A stretch of DNA of 64,000 nt from Rahnella inusitata_A. Its GTDB lineage: Bacteria > Pseudomonadota > Gammaproteobacteria > Enterobacterales > Enterobacteriaceae. Shown here in pieces: positions 33,112 to 42,362 of this stretch. The position numbers and the translations under genes are program-made. Location of the stretch: positions 62,001 to 126,000 of the forward strand of contig NZ_CBCPJJ010000005.1 in assembly GCF_965118895.1 (NCBI RefSeq), read 5' to 3'. Every line of letters begins with the position of its first letter. Position 1 is the first letter of the stretch. The notes under the pieces are model-generated. The model made no database searches. It was given only the letters and a program-made list of their open reading frames with translations, and was not told the origin of the DNA.

Positions 33112-33618
33112 TTATTCAGCATCAGCGGGTTTTGGCTGACCGGGTTTGTGGTCACGCATCTGTTCCATTTTCTCAGCACGTTTCTGATAGTTCTCGTTGA
33201 ACTGTTTTTTCTGCTCTGGCGTCAGCAGGTTGTACATCTTATTTTCAGCACGGGCGCGGTCCAGCATACGATCGGACTGCGCTTTGGTGATGGTATCAAT
33301 CTGCGATTTCACTTTCGCTTCATCGAAGCTGTCGGAAGCTACCAGGCTATGCATCTGATCCATCTGCGCTTTCATGGCTGCGCGATCCGGACGTGCGCCG
33401 CTGTCTTTCATAATGTCTTTCATCTGAGTTTTTTGTTGCTCAGTGAGGTTCAGACCGGCAAACGGATTCATATGCTGCGGACCTTTATGGTGCAGCATTT
33501 TGCCGTGTGCAGCTGGTGCATCCGGTGGCGTTGGTGCAGTTGTCTCGGCAGCAAACGCGATAGAAGCAGAGCTCAGAGCCAGAGTTGAAGCCACAATCAT
33601 TGCGGTAAGTTTACGCAT
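33112..33618 (-). CDS. spy: Spy/CpxP-family periplasmic chaperone
   Basis: A 168-residue periplasmic protein with a Sec signal (MRKLTAMIVASTLALSSASIAFAAE) and two LTxxQ motifs: LTEQQKTQM near residue 59 and LTPEQKKQF near residue 131, the mark of the Spy/CpxP family. The body is highly helical and rich in Lys, Gln and Met. Spy is an ATP-independent chaperone induced by envelope stress. The Met at 33618 directly before the signal, with AGGAA upstream, is chosen. A GTAAA-N5-GAAAG stretch near 33714 weakly recalls a CpxR box. Confidence 0.85.
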   Translation of the reverse strand: MRKLTAMIVASTLALSSASIAFAAETTAPTPPDAPAAHGKMLHHKGPQHMNPFAGLNLTEQQKTQMKDIMKDSGARPDRAAMKAQMDQMHSLVASDSFDEAKVKSQIDTITKAQSDRMLDRARAENKMYNLLTPEQKKQFNENYQKRAEKMEQMRDHKPGQPKPADAE

Positions 33619-33985
33619 AATTAAATTCCTCATTGGAGATTCAGGCACGTCGCCCGTTTTGTTTCGACGAAAGCAAGTCTACTGAATCCAATGAATAGTA
33701 ATGCGATGGTGGTGTAAAAGAGTGAAAGGCGAAGAGTCATTTTTCCGGCAATCGTGGAGAAAATGTTTAGAAAGCGTAAGGTTAGGCGAACAGACGTGAA
33801 TGGATGTTCAGATAAATCCGAGTCATGCAGTGAATTCACACATTAACATGCTGAATGTTTCGCCGCTACAGGTCGCGTGTAAAGAATGCCATAAGTTTAC
33901 TCAGGGTTTACTTAGCGGTGATGGCCTTAAAACAGGCATAATAGTTTTCATTCCATTAACACCTTCTGTAACAGTGACCCGGACG
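33619..33985. other. 367-bp divergent region between spy and a MocR-type gene
   Basis: The frame of the regulator is open back to 33800, but the extra 62 residues have no HTH-type sequence and are not taken as coding. No strong operator or promoter could be defined by eye. Confidence 0.5.
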
Positions 33986-35407
33986 ATGACTGAATCCCGC
34001 TACGCCACACTGGCGCGCACGCTGCGCAAACAAATCGAGATGCAGGTCTGGCTGCCCGGCGACAGGCTGCCTTCGCTGCGCGATACCTGCAAACAGTCTG
34101 GCCTGAGCCTGATGACGGTTTTGCAGGCTTACCAGCTGCTGGAAAGTCAGGGCGTGATCGTCGCCAGACCGCAGTCCGGTTATTACGTCGCGGCAGGATT
34201 GCAGCGTCCGGTACGTCATCAGCCGGATGAGCGGCTGCACGCCGCCGAACAGATAGACGTCAACGACGCGATTTTCGATATCCTGAAAGCCGGGCAGGAT
34301 CCGGCTGTCGTGCCACTCGGCTCGGCGTTTCCCGATCCGACCTTATTCCCTCAGCCACGTCTGGCACGCTCCCTTGCCAGCGCCGTTCGCCGGATGTCAC
34401 CGCACAGCGCCACCGCCAATTTACCGCCGGGCAACGAAGAGCTGCGCCGCAGCATTGCCCAGCGTTACGCGCAAAACGGCATTGAAGTCGCGCCGGATGA
34501 AATCGTCATTACCTCTGGCGCAATGGAATCGCTGGGGCTGAGTTTGCAGATGGTGACCGAACCGGGCGACTGGGTGGCGATTGAGTCTCCGGCCTTTTAC
34601 GGGGTTTTACAGGCGATTGAACGGCGCAAACTGAAAGCCGTGGCGATACCGACTGATGTGCGTTTTGGCATGGATCCGGATGCGCTGGAAAAAGCGCTGG
34701 AAACTTATCCGATCAAAGCCTGCTGGCTGATGTCCAGCTTTCAGAACCCGCTGGGCTGCACGTTGCCACCGGAGAACAAAGTGCGGCTGGTGGAAATCTT
34801 GCAGGCGCATCAGGTCGCTATTATAGAAGACGACGTTTACAGCGAACTCTATTTTGGCAGTGAACGCGCCGTGCCGCTGAAGGCCACGTCCTACCGCAGC
34901 GAAATTCTGCACTGTTCGTCATTTTCAAAATGTCTGGCACCGGGTTTTCGCGTCGGCTGGGTGGCGGCGGGGGCATATGCTGAGCGTATTCAACGTTTAC
35001 AGCTGATGAGCACATTATCGGCCAGCGTTCCGGTACAACTGGCGCTGGCGGATTATTTACAGCAGGGCGGATACGACACTCATCTGCGCCGCCTGCGTCG
35101 CGTTCTCGAACAGCGGCAGATGGCAATGCACCACGCCATCATCAGAGAATTTCCCGCGCAGGTCTCGGTCAGCCAGCCCAAAGGCGGCTATTTCTTATGG
35201 CTGGACCTGGGCGAAAACGTTGATGCGGCGCGTATCTATCAGCTCGCGCTGGCGAAAGGCGTCAGCATTGCGCCGGGCACCATGTTTTCCGCCGACGAAC
35301 GTTTTCGCCACTGTATCCGCATCAACACCTCATTCGAATGGGGGCCGCACACCGCCCGCGCGATTTCGATATTGGCGGCGCTGGTGGCGGAGGAAATTCG
35401 GGGGTAA
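33986..35407 (+). CDS. MocR/GntR-family regulator with aminotransferase-like domain
   Basis: A 473-residue chimeric regulator. Residues about 5-72 are a GntR winged helix (LARTLRKQIEMQVWLPGDRLPSLRDTCKQSGLSLMTVLQAYQLLESQGVIVARPQSGYYV). Residues about 110-470 are a fold-type I PLP aminotransferase domain, with PGNEELRRSIAQRY, SFQNPLGCTLP, IIEDDVYSELYFG and the PLP-binding Lys in HCSSFSKCLAPGFRVGW. It resembles YdcR/YjiR of E. coli. MocR proteins sense PLP or amino compounds. The target is unknown; neighbouring genes give no clear hint. The start is at the Met directly preceding the HTH. Confidence 0.88.
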   Translation: MTESRYATLARTLRKQIEMQVWLPGDRLPSLRDTCKQSGLSLMTVLQAYQLLESQGVIVARPQSGYYVAAGLQRPVRHQPDERLHAAEQIDVNDAIFDILKAGQDPAVVPLGSAFPDPTLFPQPRLARSLASAVRRMSPHSATANLPPGNEELRRSIAQRYAQNGIEVAPDEIVITSGAMESLGLSLQMVTEPGDWVAIESPAFYGVLQAIERRKLKAVAIPTDVRFGMDPDALEKALETYPIKACWLMSSFQNPLGCTLPPENKVRLVEILQAHQVAIIEDDVYSELYFGSERAVPLKATSYRSEILHCSSFSKCLAPGFRVGWVAAGAYAERIQRLQLMSTLSASVPVQLALADYLQQGGYDTHLRRLRRVLEQRQMAMHHAIIREFPAQVSVSQPKGGYFLWLDLGENVDAARIYQLALAKGVSIAPGTMFSADERFRHCIRINTSFEWGPHTARAISILAALVAEEIRG

Positions 35408-35420
35408 CCGGGAAGTGCTT

Positions 35421-35455
35421 AACCTCCATCGTCTTTCAGACGGTGGAGGTTTTAC
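35421..35455. terminator. Terminator between the MocR gene and the amidase/immunity genes
   Basis: Stem AACCTCCATCGTCT (35421-35434) with AGACGGTGGAGGTT (35438-35451), one G-T wobble, 3-base loop, followed by TTT. It sits between two convergent genes. Confidence 0.7.
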
Positions 35456-35458
35456 TGA

Positions 35459-35944
35459 TTACCAGCCGCGCTGGATCCTCCCCGCGCTGAAAATCGGGGC
35501 TTCATAATTATCAGAGATATTGCGTACCCGATAAATTTTCCACGTCATGTTTTCACGTTTCAAATACGTCTCAAGGTGAAGGCTCTTTCCGTGGTCGATC
35601 CCAAGCCAGATATCCACGACTTTTCCGCCCGTAACACTGCGTACGGTCCCGGTTTTAAAAGCCGGGATCCACGCTGCGTCATAATCTTGCGTGTACGTAA
35701 AATAATCTGCGCTAACGATCTCCTGTTCCGGGATTTTATCCACGGCGGCAAGTCGGCTTAAGGTGTCAGCTGCTACATAACAACGCATTTCAGGCGACTC
35801 ATACGTCGGAGGAGGATCTTTCAGAAAAGCCGCAAGATAAAATCCATAAAAATCGGTGACCTGTTTAATCACCAGCTGATTATCATCGGAACGGGAAGAA
35901 CACGCTGTTAATAAGCTGAGAGCTAATAGAAGAAGTATGCGCAT
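35459..35944 (-). CDS. DUF3828-like lipoprotein, probable immunity partner
   Basis: A 161-residue lipoprotein with signal peptide MRILLLLALSLLTACSS (lipobox LTAC, Cys at 15). The mature part resembles the DUF3828 family: TDFYGFYLAAFLKDPPPTYESPEMRCYVAADTLSRLA and DYFTYTQDYDAAW. Its ATG overlaps the stop of the amidase gene (TAATG), so the two are made together. A periplasmic lipoprotein paired with a peptidoglycan amidase is the usual arrangement for an immunity protein. That role is inferred from context. Confidence 0.7.
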   Translation of the reverse strand: MRILLLLALSLLTACSSRSDDNQLVIKQVTDFYGFYLAAFLKDPPPTYESPEMRCYVAADTLSRLAAVDKIPEQEIVSADYFTYTQDYDAAWIPAFKTGTVRSVTGGKVVDIWLGIDHGKSLHLETYLKRENMTWKIYRVRNISDNYEAPIFSAGRIQRGW

Positions 35945-36312
35945 TAGTTCTTCCGGTAAATTTTGTAGGCGGGGTGTGTGCTCCGATATCCCGGGCCGGG
36001 ATACATGCTGGTTTGGCGAAAATCTGAAAACCACGTTGTACCGTCGTACATCGTCATATGGCCCGATGGATTACCGCCTTGGTAGGGTTGAATTATTGCC
36101 ACATCTCCCGCTACTAAAGTTGAACCGGCAGGTACCTCCCTGAACCCGGCGCGTTCAAGCGAAGCACCGTAGTCTTTCGCATCAGGTATATTGTCCAGAT
36201 GAACGCCGCCAGCCTCTATCGCCTGCCGGGTGTAACGTGCACAGCGATGAATAGAGTGTGAGCCCGCATGAGTCCTGATATGTGATATTGCGGCATCTCG
36301 GTTCCAGCTCAT
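35944..36312 (-). CDS. Small NlpC/P60-like (CHAP-type) amidase, probable antibacterial effector
   Basis: A 122-residue protein without signal peptide. A Cys in the stretch SIHRCARYTRQAIEAGG (residue 24) and a His in PSGHMTMYDG, about 60 residues apart, fit a papain-like NlpC/P60 or CHAP catalytic pair, with GDVAIIQPY preceding the His as in that fold. It resembles peptidoglycan amidase effectors of type VI secretion systems. There is no secretion gene nearby, so it would be an orphan effector. The downstream lipoprotein is its presumed immunity. Family call is moderate; effector role is inference. Confidence 0.7.
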   Translation of the reverse strand: MSWNRDAAISHIRTHAGSHSIHRCARYTRQAIEAGGVHLDNIPDAKDYGASLERAGFREVPAGSTLVAGDVAIIQPYQGGNPSGHMTMYDGTTWFSDFRQTSMYPGPGYRSTHPAYKIYRKN

Positions 36313-36456
36313 AATTATCCCTAATTTGAGTTAAATTGAGCAGGCAAGGTACGCCGCGAAAAACAACAAAACAATAAAACCAATGCACGTGGAGTCACTT
36401 TCAGAGGTTTGTTATACGCAAACGCATTAGCCGAAACGATTATTCCCCGCCCAGAT

Positions 36457-37083
36457 TCACAAATCCTGGGCCCTTAATGTCTTCCCGACATTTCCCCCCG
36501 GATGGACTTTTAACAGACGCTGCTGATCGAACCCGTTGCGGTGCATAATGCTGCCGCACAGCGCATCGAACACGGCCAGCACCAGTACGATGGAAGTCGT
36601 GGCCAGCATATTTAACGGATCGATTTCTCGCTGAATGTGCGTTTTCACCACCAGCGTTGCGGCACGGGCAATCGCGGAATCCAGATTCTCGGTGACGCTG
36701 ATGATGGCTACGCCTTTGGCTTTCAGCGTCGGCAACAGGCGCGTCAGCTCTTCGGAATTGCCGCCGCGTGAAATCAGTATCATCAGGTCATCGCTGCGCA
36801 GAAAACCCAGATCGCCGTGAGCCGCATCGGTGGCGCTGAGATAAACCGCAGGCTGCTCGACGCACGCCAGCATGTGCGCGATTTTCCGCGCCGCAATGCC
36901 GGAAGTGCCGACGCCGGTGACGGCGATTTTGCCGGTGCAGCCGGTAACCCGCGTCAGCAGTTGTTGCCACGTATCGGCGTTAAGATTGTGTTGCAGCGCC
37001 AGCAGCTCCTGGCTGTAGGTTTGCCAGCCCTGACACGCCTGCATAAACTCCTGTTCCGCATTCATTTTCTGTTCTGTATTCAC
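36457..37083 (-). CDS. SIS-domain sugar-phosphate isomerase without CBS domains
   Basis: A 208-residue SIS-fold protein. KIAVTGVGTSGIAARKIAHMLA, ILISRGGNSEELTRLLPTLKAKGVAIISVTE and HPGGNVGKTL align with arabinose-5-phosphate isomerases (KdsD, GutQ), but it stops where their two CBS domains would begin. It probably interconverts a ketose phosphate made by the upstream FGGY kinase. Translation starts at GTG 37083, which overlaps the kinase stop (GTGA) and has AGGGGGAAAACGA upstream; ATG at 37065 is an alternative. It is the last gene of the leftward sugar operon. Confidence 0.85.
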   Translation of the reverse strand: MNTEQKMNAEQEFMQACQGWQTYSQELLALQHNLNADTWQQLLTRVTGCTGKIAVTGVGTSGIAARKIAHMLACVEQPAVYLSATDAAHGDLGFLRSDDLMILISRGGNSEELTRLLPTLKAKGVAIISVTENLDSAIARAATLVVKTHIQREIDPLNMLATTSIVLVLAVFDALCGSIMHRNGFDQQRLLKVHPGGNVGKTLRAQDL

Positions 37084-38720
37084 TCGTTTTCCCCCTGCAT
37101 CAGGCGGCGGTACTTCATGCTGTCGTGGTACATCTCATGAAATACACGGTATTTACGGTCGTAATACTCTTTGATTTTGTTGGTCTGCGGCGTGACGGTT
37201 TTGCCGATGCGGCTCATGGCGGCCATCGCCTCCGGCAGAGAATCGTAGGCGCCCGCCGCGACGGTGCCCATCATGGCACTGCCGAGCAACATTGCTTCGC
37301 TCTCTTCCGGCAGTAACATCGCGCAGCCGGTGGCGTTGGAATGCTCCTGCACAAACACCGGATTCTTAGTGCCGCCGCCGCTGGCCATCATGGTATCAAT
37401 GCGGTAGCCGCTCTGGTTCATGGTCTCAATGATATGACGGGTGCCGAGCGCCAGCGCCTGAATAGTCGCCAGATAATGCAGCGCCATATCTTCCGGCGTG
37501 CGCGAAAGCTTCAGGCCGGTCAGCGTACCGGTCAGCGTCGGGTTGGCACGCGGCGAACGGTTACCGTGGAAGTAGGGCAGCATATGAATGTCTTTGGTCA
37601 GGAAGGCAATATCCTCCGGCTCACCGGCCATTTTGCGCAGAATCGCGTTCAGGACTTCGTAAATGGTTTTGCCACTGTCTTTGCCCTGTTTGAGCAAATC
37701 CTGATAACAAGGATGCGACTGAATCACGTGGTCGATAAGCGCCCCGGTGGTGGACTGGCCGCCTTCATTCAGCCAGTAATCTGGCAGAATGGCGGAAAAA
37801 TACGGGCCCCAGATACCGCCGATATAACGTGCGCTGCGTGACATCGCCATGTGCGCCGTCGATGTACCGCCGATCAGCGCGATACGGTTGTCGAAATCAG
37901 CAGTTTCGCCGGACGCCCCGCTGGCACCGAGAATGCCAAGGCTGCCGGCGTGAGCATCAATGATCGACACGCTGACCGCCGTCCCCGCCATCAATCCCAT
38001 TTCGGCGGCGGCGCGCTGGGTCAGGCCATGGCCGAGCGGTTCGCCCATGGTTTTTACTTCACTGCCGATTTTCGCCGCGTTGTTTTCCAGCAAATCTTCC
38101 AGCCCTATCTGGCGGAAATAGCTCGGATCCCAGCGGTCTTCGTGGCCGACGTAGGTCCATTTACACACCGTGGAACACAGCGAGCGGGTAGTGCTCTGCG
38201 TGGCGCGCCAGGTCAGGAAGTCTGGCAAATCAAACAGATGCCCGACGTTGTTCCACGTCGTTGGCATATGCTGTTTCAGCCAAAGAAGTTTTGGTGTTTG
38301 CATCTCTGGCGAAATAATTCCGCCGACAAATTCCAGTACCCGATGGCCGGTGGCGTTGATGCGTTCGGCCTGCGTGATGGCGCGGTGATCCATCCACACA
38401 ATGATGTTTTGCTCGCTGCGCCCGGACGGGCTGACGGTCAGCGGTTTGCCTTCTTTATCCAGCACCACCAGCGAACAGGTGGCATCGAAGCCGATCCCTT
38501 TGACCTGAATCGGGTTGATATCGGCCTGATTCACCGCATCTTTGACGGCGTTGCAGACGGATTGCCAGATCTCATCGGAAGACTGCTCGACGAAATCGGC
38601 TTTCGGGCGGTACAGCGTGATCTCACGGCTGGCCTGGCCGACCATGCGGCCGGTCATGTCGAAGACGCCCGCGCGGGCGCTGCCGGTTCCTACGTCTACT
38701 CCAATAAAATAACTCGCCAT
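37080..38720 (-). CDS. FGGY-family pentulose kinase
   Basis: A 546-residue carbohydrate kinase of the FGGY family, closest to the ribulokinase / Yersinia pentulose kinase group. N-terminal ATPase fold: YFIGVDVGTGSARAGVFD and WMDHRAITQAERIN. C-terminal FGGY-like signature region: GTRHIIETMNQSGYRIDTMMASGGGTKNPVFVQEHSNATG. It phosphorylates a ketose with ATP in the cytoplasm. The exact sugar is not readable from sequence. It is coupled to the SIS isomerase gene and preceded by ABC importer genes, so the substrate is probably the imported sugar or polyol-derived ketose. Confidence 0.9.
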   Translation of the reverse strand: MASYFIGVDVGTGSARAGVFDMTGRMVGQASREITLYRPKADFVEQSSDEIWQSVCNAVKDAVNQADINPIQVKGIGFDATCSLVVLDKEGKPLTVSPSGRSEQNIIVWMDHRAITQAERINATGHRVLEFVGGIISPEMQTPKLLWLKQHMPTTWNNVGHLFDLPDFLTWRATQSTTRSLCSTVCKWTYVGHEDRWDPSYFRQIGLEDLLENNAAKIGSEVKTMGEPLGHGLTQRAAAEMGLMAGTAVSVSIIDAHAGSLGILGASGASGETADFDNRIALIGGTSTAHMAMSRSARYIGGIWGPYFSAILPDYWLNEGGQSTTGALIDHVIQSHPCYQDLLKQGKDSGKTIYEVLNAILRKMAGEPEDIAFLTKDIHMLPYFHGNRSPRANPTLTGTLTGLKLSRTPEDMALHYLATIQALALGTRHIIETMNQSGYRIDTMMASGGGTKNPVFVQEHSNATGCAMLLPEESEAMLLGSAMMGTVAAGAYDSLPEAMAAMSRIGKTVTPQTNKIKEYYDRKYRVFHEMYHDSMKYRRLMQGENE

Positions 38721-38749
38721 GTTCGTTCCCTTCGGTAAAAAGCGTGAGC

Positions 38750-39703
38750 TTAAGATTGTCGATTTTGTAAGGCGATAAACAGGATCAGGACGCCGCCCCA
38801 GAGTGCCATCGTCAGGTAACTGCTGACGCCCATCAGGTTCAGGCCACTTTCCAACATTTGCAGGACGATCAGTGCCAGCACCAGCCCGATGATCCGTCCG
38901 AAACCACCGTCGGGGTTGATCCCGCCGAGCACGGACGCGAGGATGGTGACCAGCAGATAAGAGTCGCCGTAGCCCGCTTTCGCCGAGTTAAATTTGGACA
39001 TCATCAGCAGCGCCGCGCCCCAGCCGAGCAGGGCAGACAGGACGTACACCGCAATGGTCACTTTATGCGTGTTGACGCCGCTAAAACGCGTCGCCTGTTC
39101 GTTGGAGCCCATCAGATACAGGCTGCGCCCGAGCGTGGTGTGTTCGAGTAATACCCACAGCAGCAGCGCCACCAGCAGAAACAGCAGCAGGGCGACCGGG
39201 ATACCGAGCACGCTGGCGTTGCTGAGATACTCAATCGCCGGAGGGAAACCGGAAATTACCGCGCCGTTGGTGAGCAGAATATTCAGCCCGGCGATAAGCG
39301 TCATAGTGCCGAGCGTCGCCAGAATCGGCGATACACCGATGTAAGCGATCAGCGCACCGTTCAGCACGCCAATTACCACCGCCACTGCCAGTCCGGCCAG
39401 CAAGGCCAGCGCGAAATACTCCGGCTGGCCGGGGTGTGCGACCATAATCGCCGCCATCGCCAGAGAACAGGCGTTGGCACCGGCAATCACCGAAAGGTTA
39501 ATGCCGCCGGTGAGCATGGTGATGCCCATTCCCAGCGCCAGCATGCCCAGAATCGGCAGCTGCGAGGAGATCGACTGGAAATTACCGACGCTGTAAAAAC
39601 TGCCACCCAGCGTGAACGAGAACAACACGGCCACGGCGACGATGATCAGCAACTGCAAACGGATGATGCGGTCGCCGGGGAAAAATCGGTTTAAGGTGCT
39701 CAT
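38750..39703 (-). CDS. Sugar ABC transporter permease (RbsC-like), second copy
   Basis: A 317-residue membrane permease of the CUT2 family. About eight to ten hydrophobic helices; the family loop is LTGGINLSVIAGANACSLAMAAI near residues 65-85. GSNEQATRFSGVNTHKVTIAVYV and SVLGGINPDGGFGRIIGL are typical. It is 1 bp from the first permease gene, and the two should form a heterodimer served by the ATPase gene upstream. The pair is typical of RbsC/AraH-type importers with two different permeases (as in AI-2 and rhamnose systems). Confidence 0.92.
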   Translation of the reverse strand: MSTLNRFFPGDRIIRLQLLIIVAVAVLFSFTLGGSFYSVGNFQSISSQLPILGMLALGMGITMLTGGINLSVIAGANACSLAMAAIMVAHPGQPEYFALALLAGLAVAVVIGVLNGALIAYIGVSPILATLGTMTLIAGLNILLTNGAVISGFPPAIEYLSNASVLGIPVALLLFLLVALLLWVLLEHTTLGRSLYLMGSNEQATRFSGVNTHKVTIAVYVLSALLGWGAALLMMSKFNSAKAGYGDSYLLVTILASVLGGINPDGGFGRIIGLVLALIVLQMLESGLNLMGVSSYLTMALWGGVLILFIALQNRQS

Positions 39704-39704
39704 G

Positions 39705-40694
39705 TCACATCCCCTTCGCCAGTTTGCGTTTTTCGTTCCACGCGGTGCTGCTGATGCTGATCAGGATGATCACGCCGCTGAAAACCTGATGCCAGTAAGA
39801 CGAAATACTCAGCAGCGTCAGGCCGTTTTGCAGAAACGCCAGCAGCATCACACCGAGAATGGTACCGGTCAGCGAACCGCGTCCGCCGGTCATGCTGGTG
39901 CCGCCAAGCACCACCGCTGCCAGTACCGTCAGCTCGTAGCCGAGCAGGGAATTCGGCGCGACCGACTGGGTGATTTGCGCCTGAACCACGGCGGCGATCC
40001 CCGCCAGTAATCCCATAAAACCGTAAACGTAAAAGTGCAGACGCAGAATGTTCAGGCCGAGGCGCGAGGCGGCGTCGCGGTTGCTGCCCATGGCGTAAAT
40101 CTGGCGGCCCACGCGGGTACGGTTCATCAGCACACCGGTGGCGATAATCACGCCCAGCAGGCTGAGCAGCGGCAGCGTAAGCCCGTAGTCATAGCCGTCG
40201 GCGGCGGTAAATTTGAACCAGCTGATGCCGTTCATAAACCAGTCCGGGAAGCCGTACAGCCAGGTGCCGTTGGTGAGATACACCAGCAAACCGTAGAACA
40301 GGTTCAGCGTGGCGATAGTAATGATGATGGCCGGAACGCGCAGCCAGTACACCAGAAAACCGTTGACCAGCCCGAGCAGCAAACCGGTGCCCATCGACAT
40401 CGCAAACGCCAGTGGGAAGCTGCCGCCGTGGTGAATGATGTAGCTGGCCATCACGTACTGCCCGATGGAGGTGACGGCCGGGAAGGAGATGTCGATCCCG
40501 CCGGCGATCAGCACCACGAACAGGCCGCAGGCCAGAATGCCAAGAATGGCGTAGCTGGTGGCGACATCGGTCAGATTGCCGAGGGTCATAAATTCCTGGG
40601 TGCTGACGCTCAGGCCAATCACCAGAACCAGCACCAGTAATCCCAGCCAGAATTCGTGTTGAGAAAATAACTTCGACAGGTTTTTGTTATCCAT
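39705..40694 (-). CDS. Sugar ABC transporter permease (RbsC-like), first copy
   Basis: A 329-residue CUT2 permease. LIAGGIDISFPAVTSIGQYVMA, GSNRDAASRLGLNILRLHFYVYGFMGLLAGIAAVVQ and VVLGGTSMTGGRGSLTGTILG match the family. The ATG at 40694 (MDNKNLSKLF) overlaps the 3' end of the ATPase gene by 8 bp. It is expected to act with the second permease, the ATPase and the binding protein as one importer. Confidence 0.92.
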   Translation of the reverse strand: MDNKNLSKLFSQHEFWLGLLVLVLVIGLSVSTQEFMTLGNLTDVATSYAILGILACGLFVVLIAGGIDISFPAVTSIGQYVMASYIIHHGGSFPLAFAMSMGTGLLLGLVNGFLVYWLRVPAIIITIATLNLFYGLLVYLTNGTWLYGFPDWFMNGISWFKFTAADGYDYGLTLPLLSLLGVIIATGVLMNRTRVGRQIYAMGSNRDAASRLGLNILRLHFYVYGFMGLLAGIAAVVQAQITQSVAPNSLLGYELTVLAAVVLGGTSMTGGRGSLTGTILGVMLLAFLQNGLTLLSISSYWHQVFSGVIILISISSTAWNEKRKLAKGM

Positions 40695-42204
40695 TGATCG
40701 CCTCCGCAATCTGCGCTTCGCTGCTCTGATGCGGCGCGAATTCGGCCACCAGCTCGCCTTTGCGCATCACCAGCACGCGGTGACTGTTGTAATAGGCTTC
40801 AGGAATTTCATCGCAAATCATCAGTACCGCCATGCCGGATTCCGCCAGATCCCGCGCAATGCGGTAGATGCCTTCTTTATTGGCGATATCCACGCCGACG
40901 GTCGGCGAATCAAGGATCAGAATATGGGGCTGCGTCGCCACCCATTTGGCGATGGCGATACGTTGTGCATTACCGCCGGAGAGCGTTTTCACCGGCAGAC
41001 CACTGTCGGAGACTTTAATGTTGAGGTCGCGGATCAGGTCTTTCACCACCGATGCCGCTTTGCGATGATCCATCAGGCCGGTGCGGGTTTGCAGCTTGCC
41101 GAAAATCGACACCAGCGTGTTGTCATAAATGGATTGTTCCATGATCAGTCCCTGCGTCAGACGGTCTTCCGACACATAAGCGATCCCCTGACGGATAGCG
41201 TCGCGGTTGCTGTGAAATTGCACCGCTTTGCCGTTGACGCGGATTTCCCCACTGTCCGGCTGGGTCATGCCGAACAGGCTCAGGCACAATTCGGTGCGCC
41301 CGGATCCGAGCAGGCCGATAATCGAGGTGATTTCCCCCTGACGCAGCGACAGCGAAATATCCTGATACTGGCCTTTGCGGCTGAGATGGCTGACTTCCAG
41401 AAGGGGCGTGGCTTCTGCGGGCGCGCGATGCGGCAGATGGCTGTAGCTGAAACGCTGTCCGGTCATCAGGAAGGCCAGCTCGTTGCTGTCGAGACTGCTG
41501 GCCGGATAGGTGCCGACCAGTTTGCCGTCGCGCATCACGCTGATGCGGTCGGCGACTTCCATCACTTCATCTAAACGGTGGCTGACAAACACCACGCAAA
41601 TGCCCGCCGCTTTTAGCTCATTAACCACGCGCAGAAGGCCGTTGACTTCGGTGCGGGTCAGTGACGCCGTGGGTTCATCCATGATCACCAGACTGGCGTC
41701 GGCGGCGATCGCGCGACATATCGCCACCAGCTGGCGATCGGCGATGGATAATTTTTCGACTTTACGATCCGGATCGAGAGAAACGCCGACCCGTTGCATG
41801 GCGGCCATCGCTTTTTTGCGCATCGCCTCGCGGTGTACCCAAAAATCGCCGCCCGGCAAATAGCGGTGAATGGCAATATTTTCGGCGACCGATAAATTAG
41901 GGAATAAAGACAAATCCTGATAAATAACCTGAATACCGTAATAAGAAGAAAGTTGCGGCGTTAATGTGTGAAATAATTTCCCGTCGAGCGTAATATTTGC
42001 GCCTTTTTCCGGCTGGTAGACGCCGGAAATAACTTTAATAATGGTACTTTTACCGCAACCATTCTGACCGGCCAGACAGTGCACTTCGCCTTTATTCAAC
42101 GTCAGGCTGACATTATCCAGCGCTAAAACGCCGGGGAATTTTTTGCTGATTTTCTCGAGGCTGATAAACGCCTCAGCAGGAACGGCGGGCGTGAGAACAT
42201 TCAT
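40687..42204 (-). CDS. Sugar ABC transporter ATPase (RbsA-like, two ATP-binding domains)
   Basis: A 505-residue ATPase with two fused ABC domains, as in RbsA/XylG/MglA. First domain: Walker A GQNGCGKST, Walker B VIMDEPTASL. Second domain: GLLGSGRTEL in the Walker A position (degenerate), LSGGNAQRIAIAKW signature and LILDSPTVGVDI in the Walker B position. A degenerate second domain is usual in this family. A GTG at 42207 precedes the ATG at 42204; AAGGA spacing favours the ATG. It lies between the binding protein and the permeases in the operon. Confidence 0.93.
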   Translation of the reverse strand: MNVLTPAVPAEAFISLEKISKKFPGVLALDNVSLTLNKGEVHCLAGQNGCGKSTIIKVISGVYQPEKGANITLDGKLFHTLTPQLSSYYGIQVIYQDLSLFPNLSVAENIAIHRYLPGGDFWVHREAMRKKAMAAMQRVGVSLDPDRKVEKLSIADRQLVAICRAIAADASLVIMDEPTASLTRTEVNGLLRVVNELKAAGICVVFVSHRLDEVMEVADRISVMRDGKLVGTYPASSLDSNELAFLMTGQRFSYSHLPHRAPAEATPLLEVSHLSRKGQYQDISLSLRQGEITSIIGLLGSGRTELCLSLFGMTQPDSGEIRVNGKAVQFHSNRDAIRQGIAYVSEDRLTQGLIMEQSIYDNTLVSIFGKLQTRTGLMDHRKAASVVKDLIRDLNIKVSDSGLPVKTLSGGNAQRIAIAKWVATQPHILILDSPTVGVDIANKEGIYRIARDLAESGMAVLMICDEIPEAYYNSHRVLVMRKGELVAEFAPHQSSEAQIAEAING

Positions 42205-42362
42205 CACATTATCCTTTCTGCGTTCATTGTTTTATATTTTTGACATGTCTTGTAGAAAAGCAGATACGGCACCACACACTACGCCGTACCTGTTCCTATT
42301 TGCCTGGTGATGGCGTTGGGAATAAAACTATTCCCGGTAAATATTAAACGTGTATCGTTATT

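Noticed and set aside
33800..33985. N-terminal extension of the MocR-type regulator by 62 residues
   Set aside because: No homology; the Met at 33986 lies directly before the GntR helix-turn-helix.
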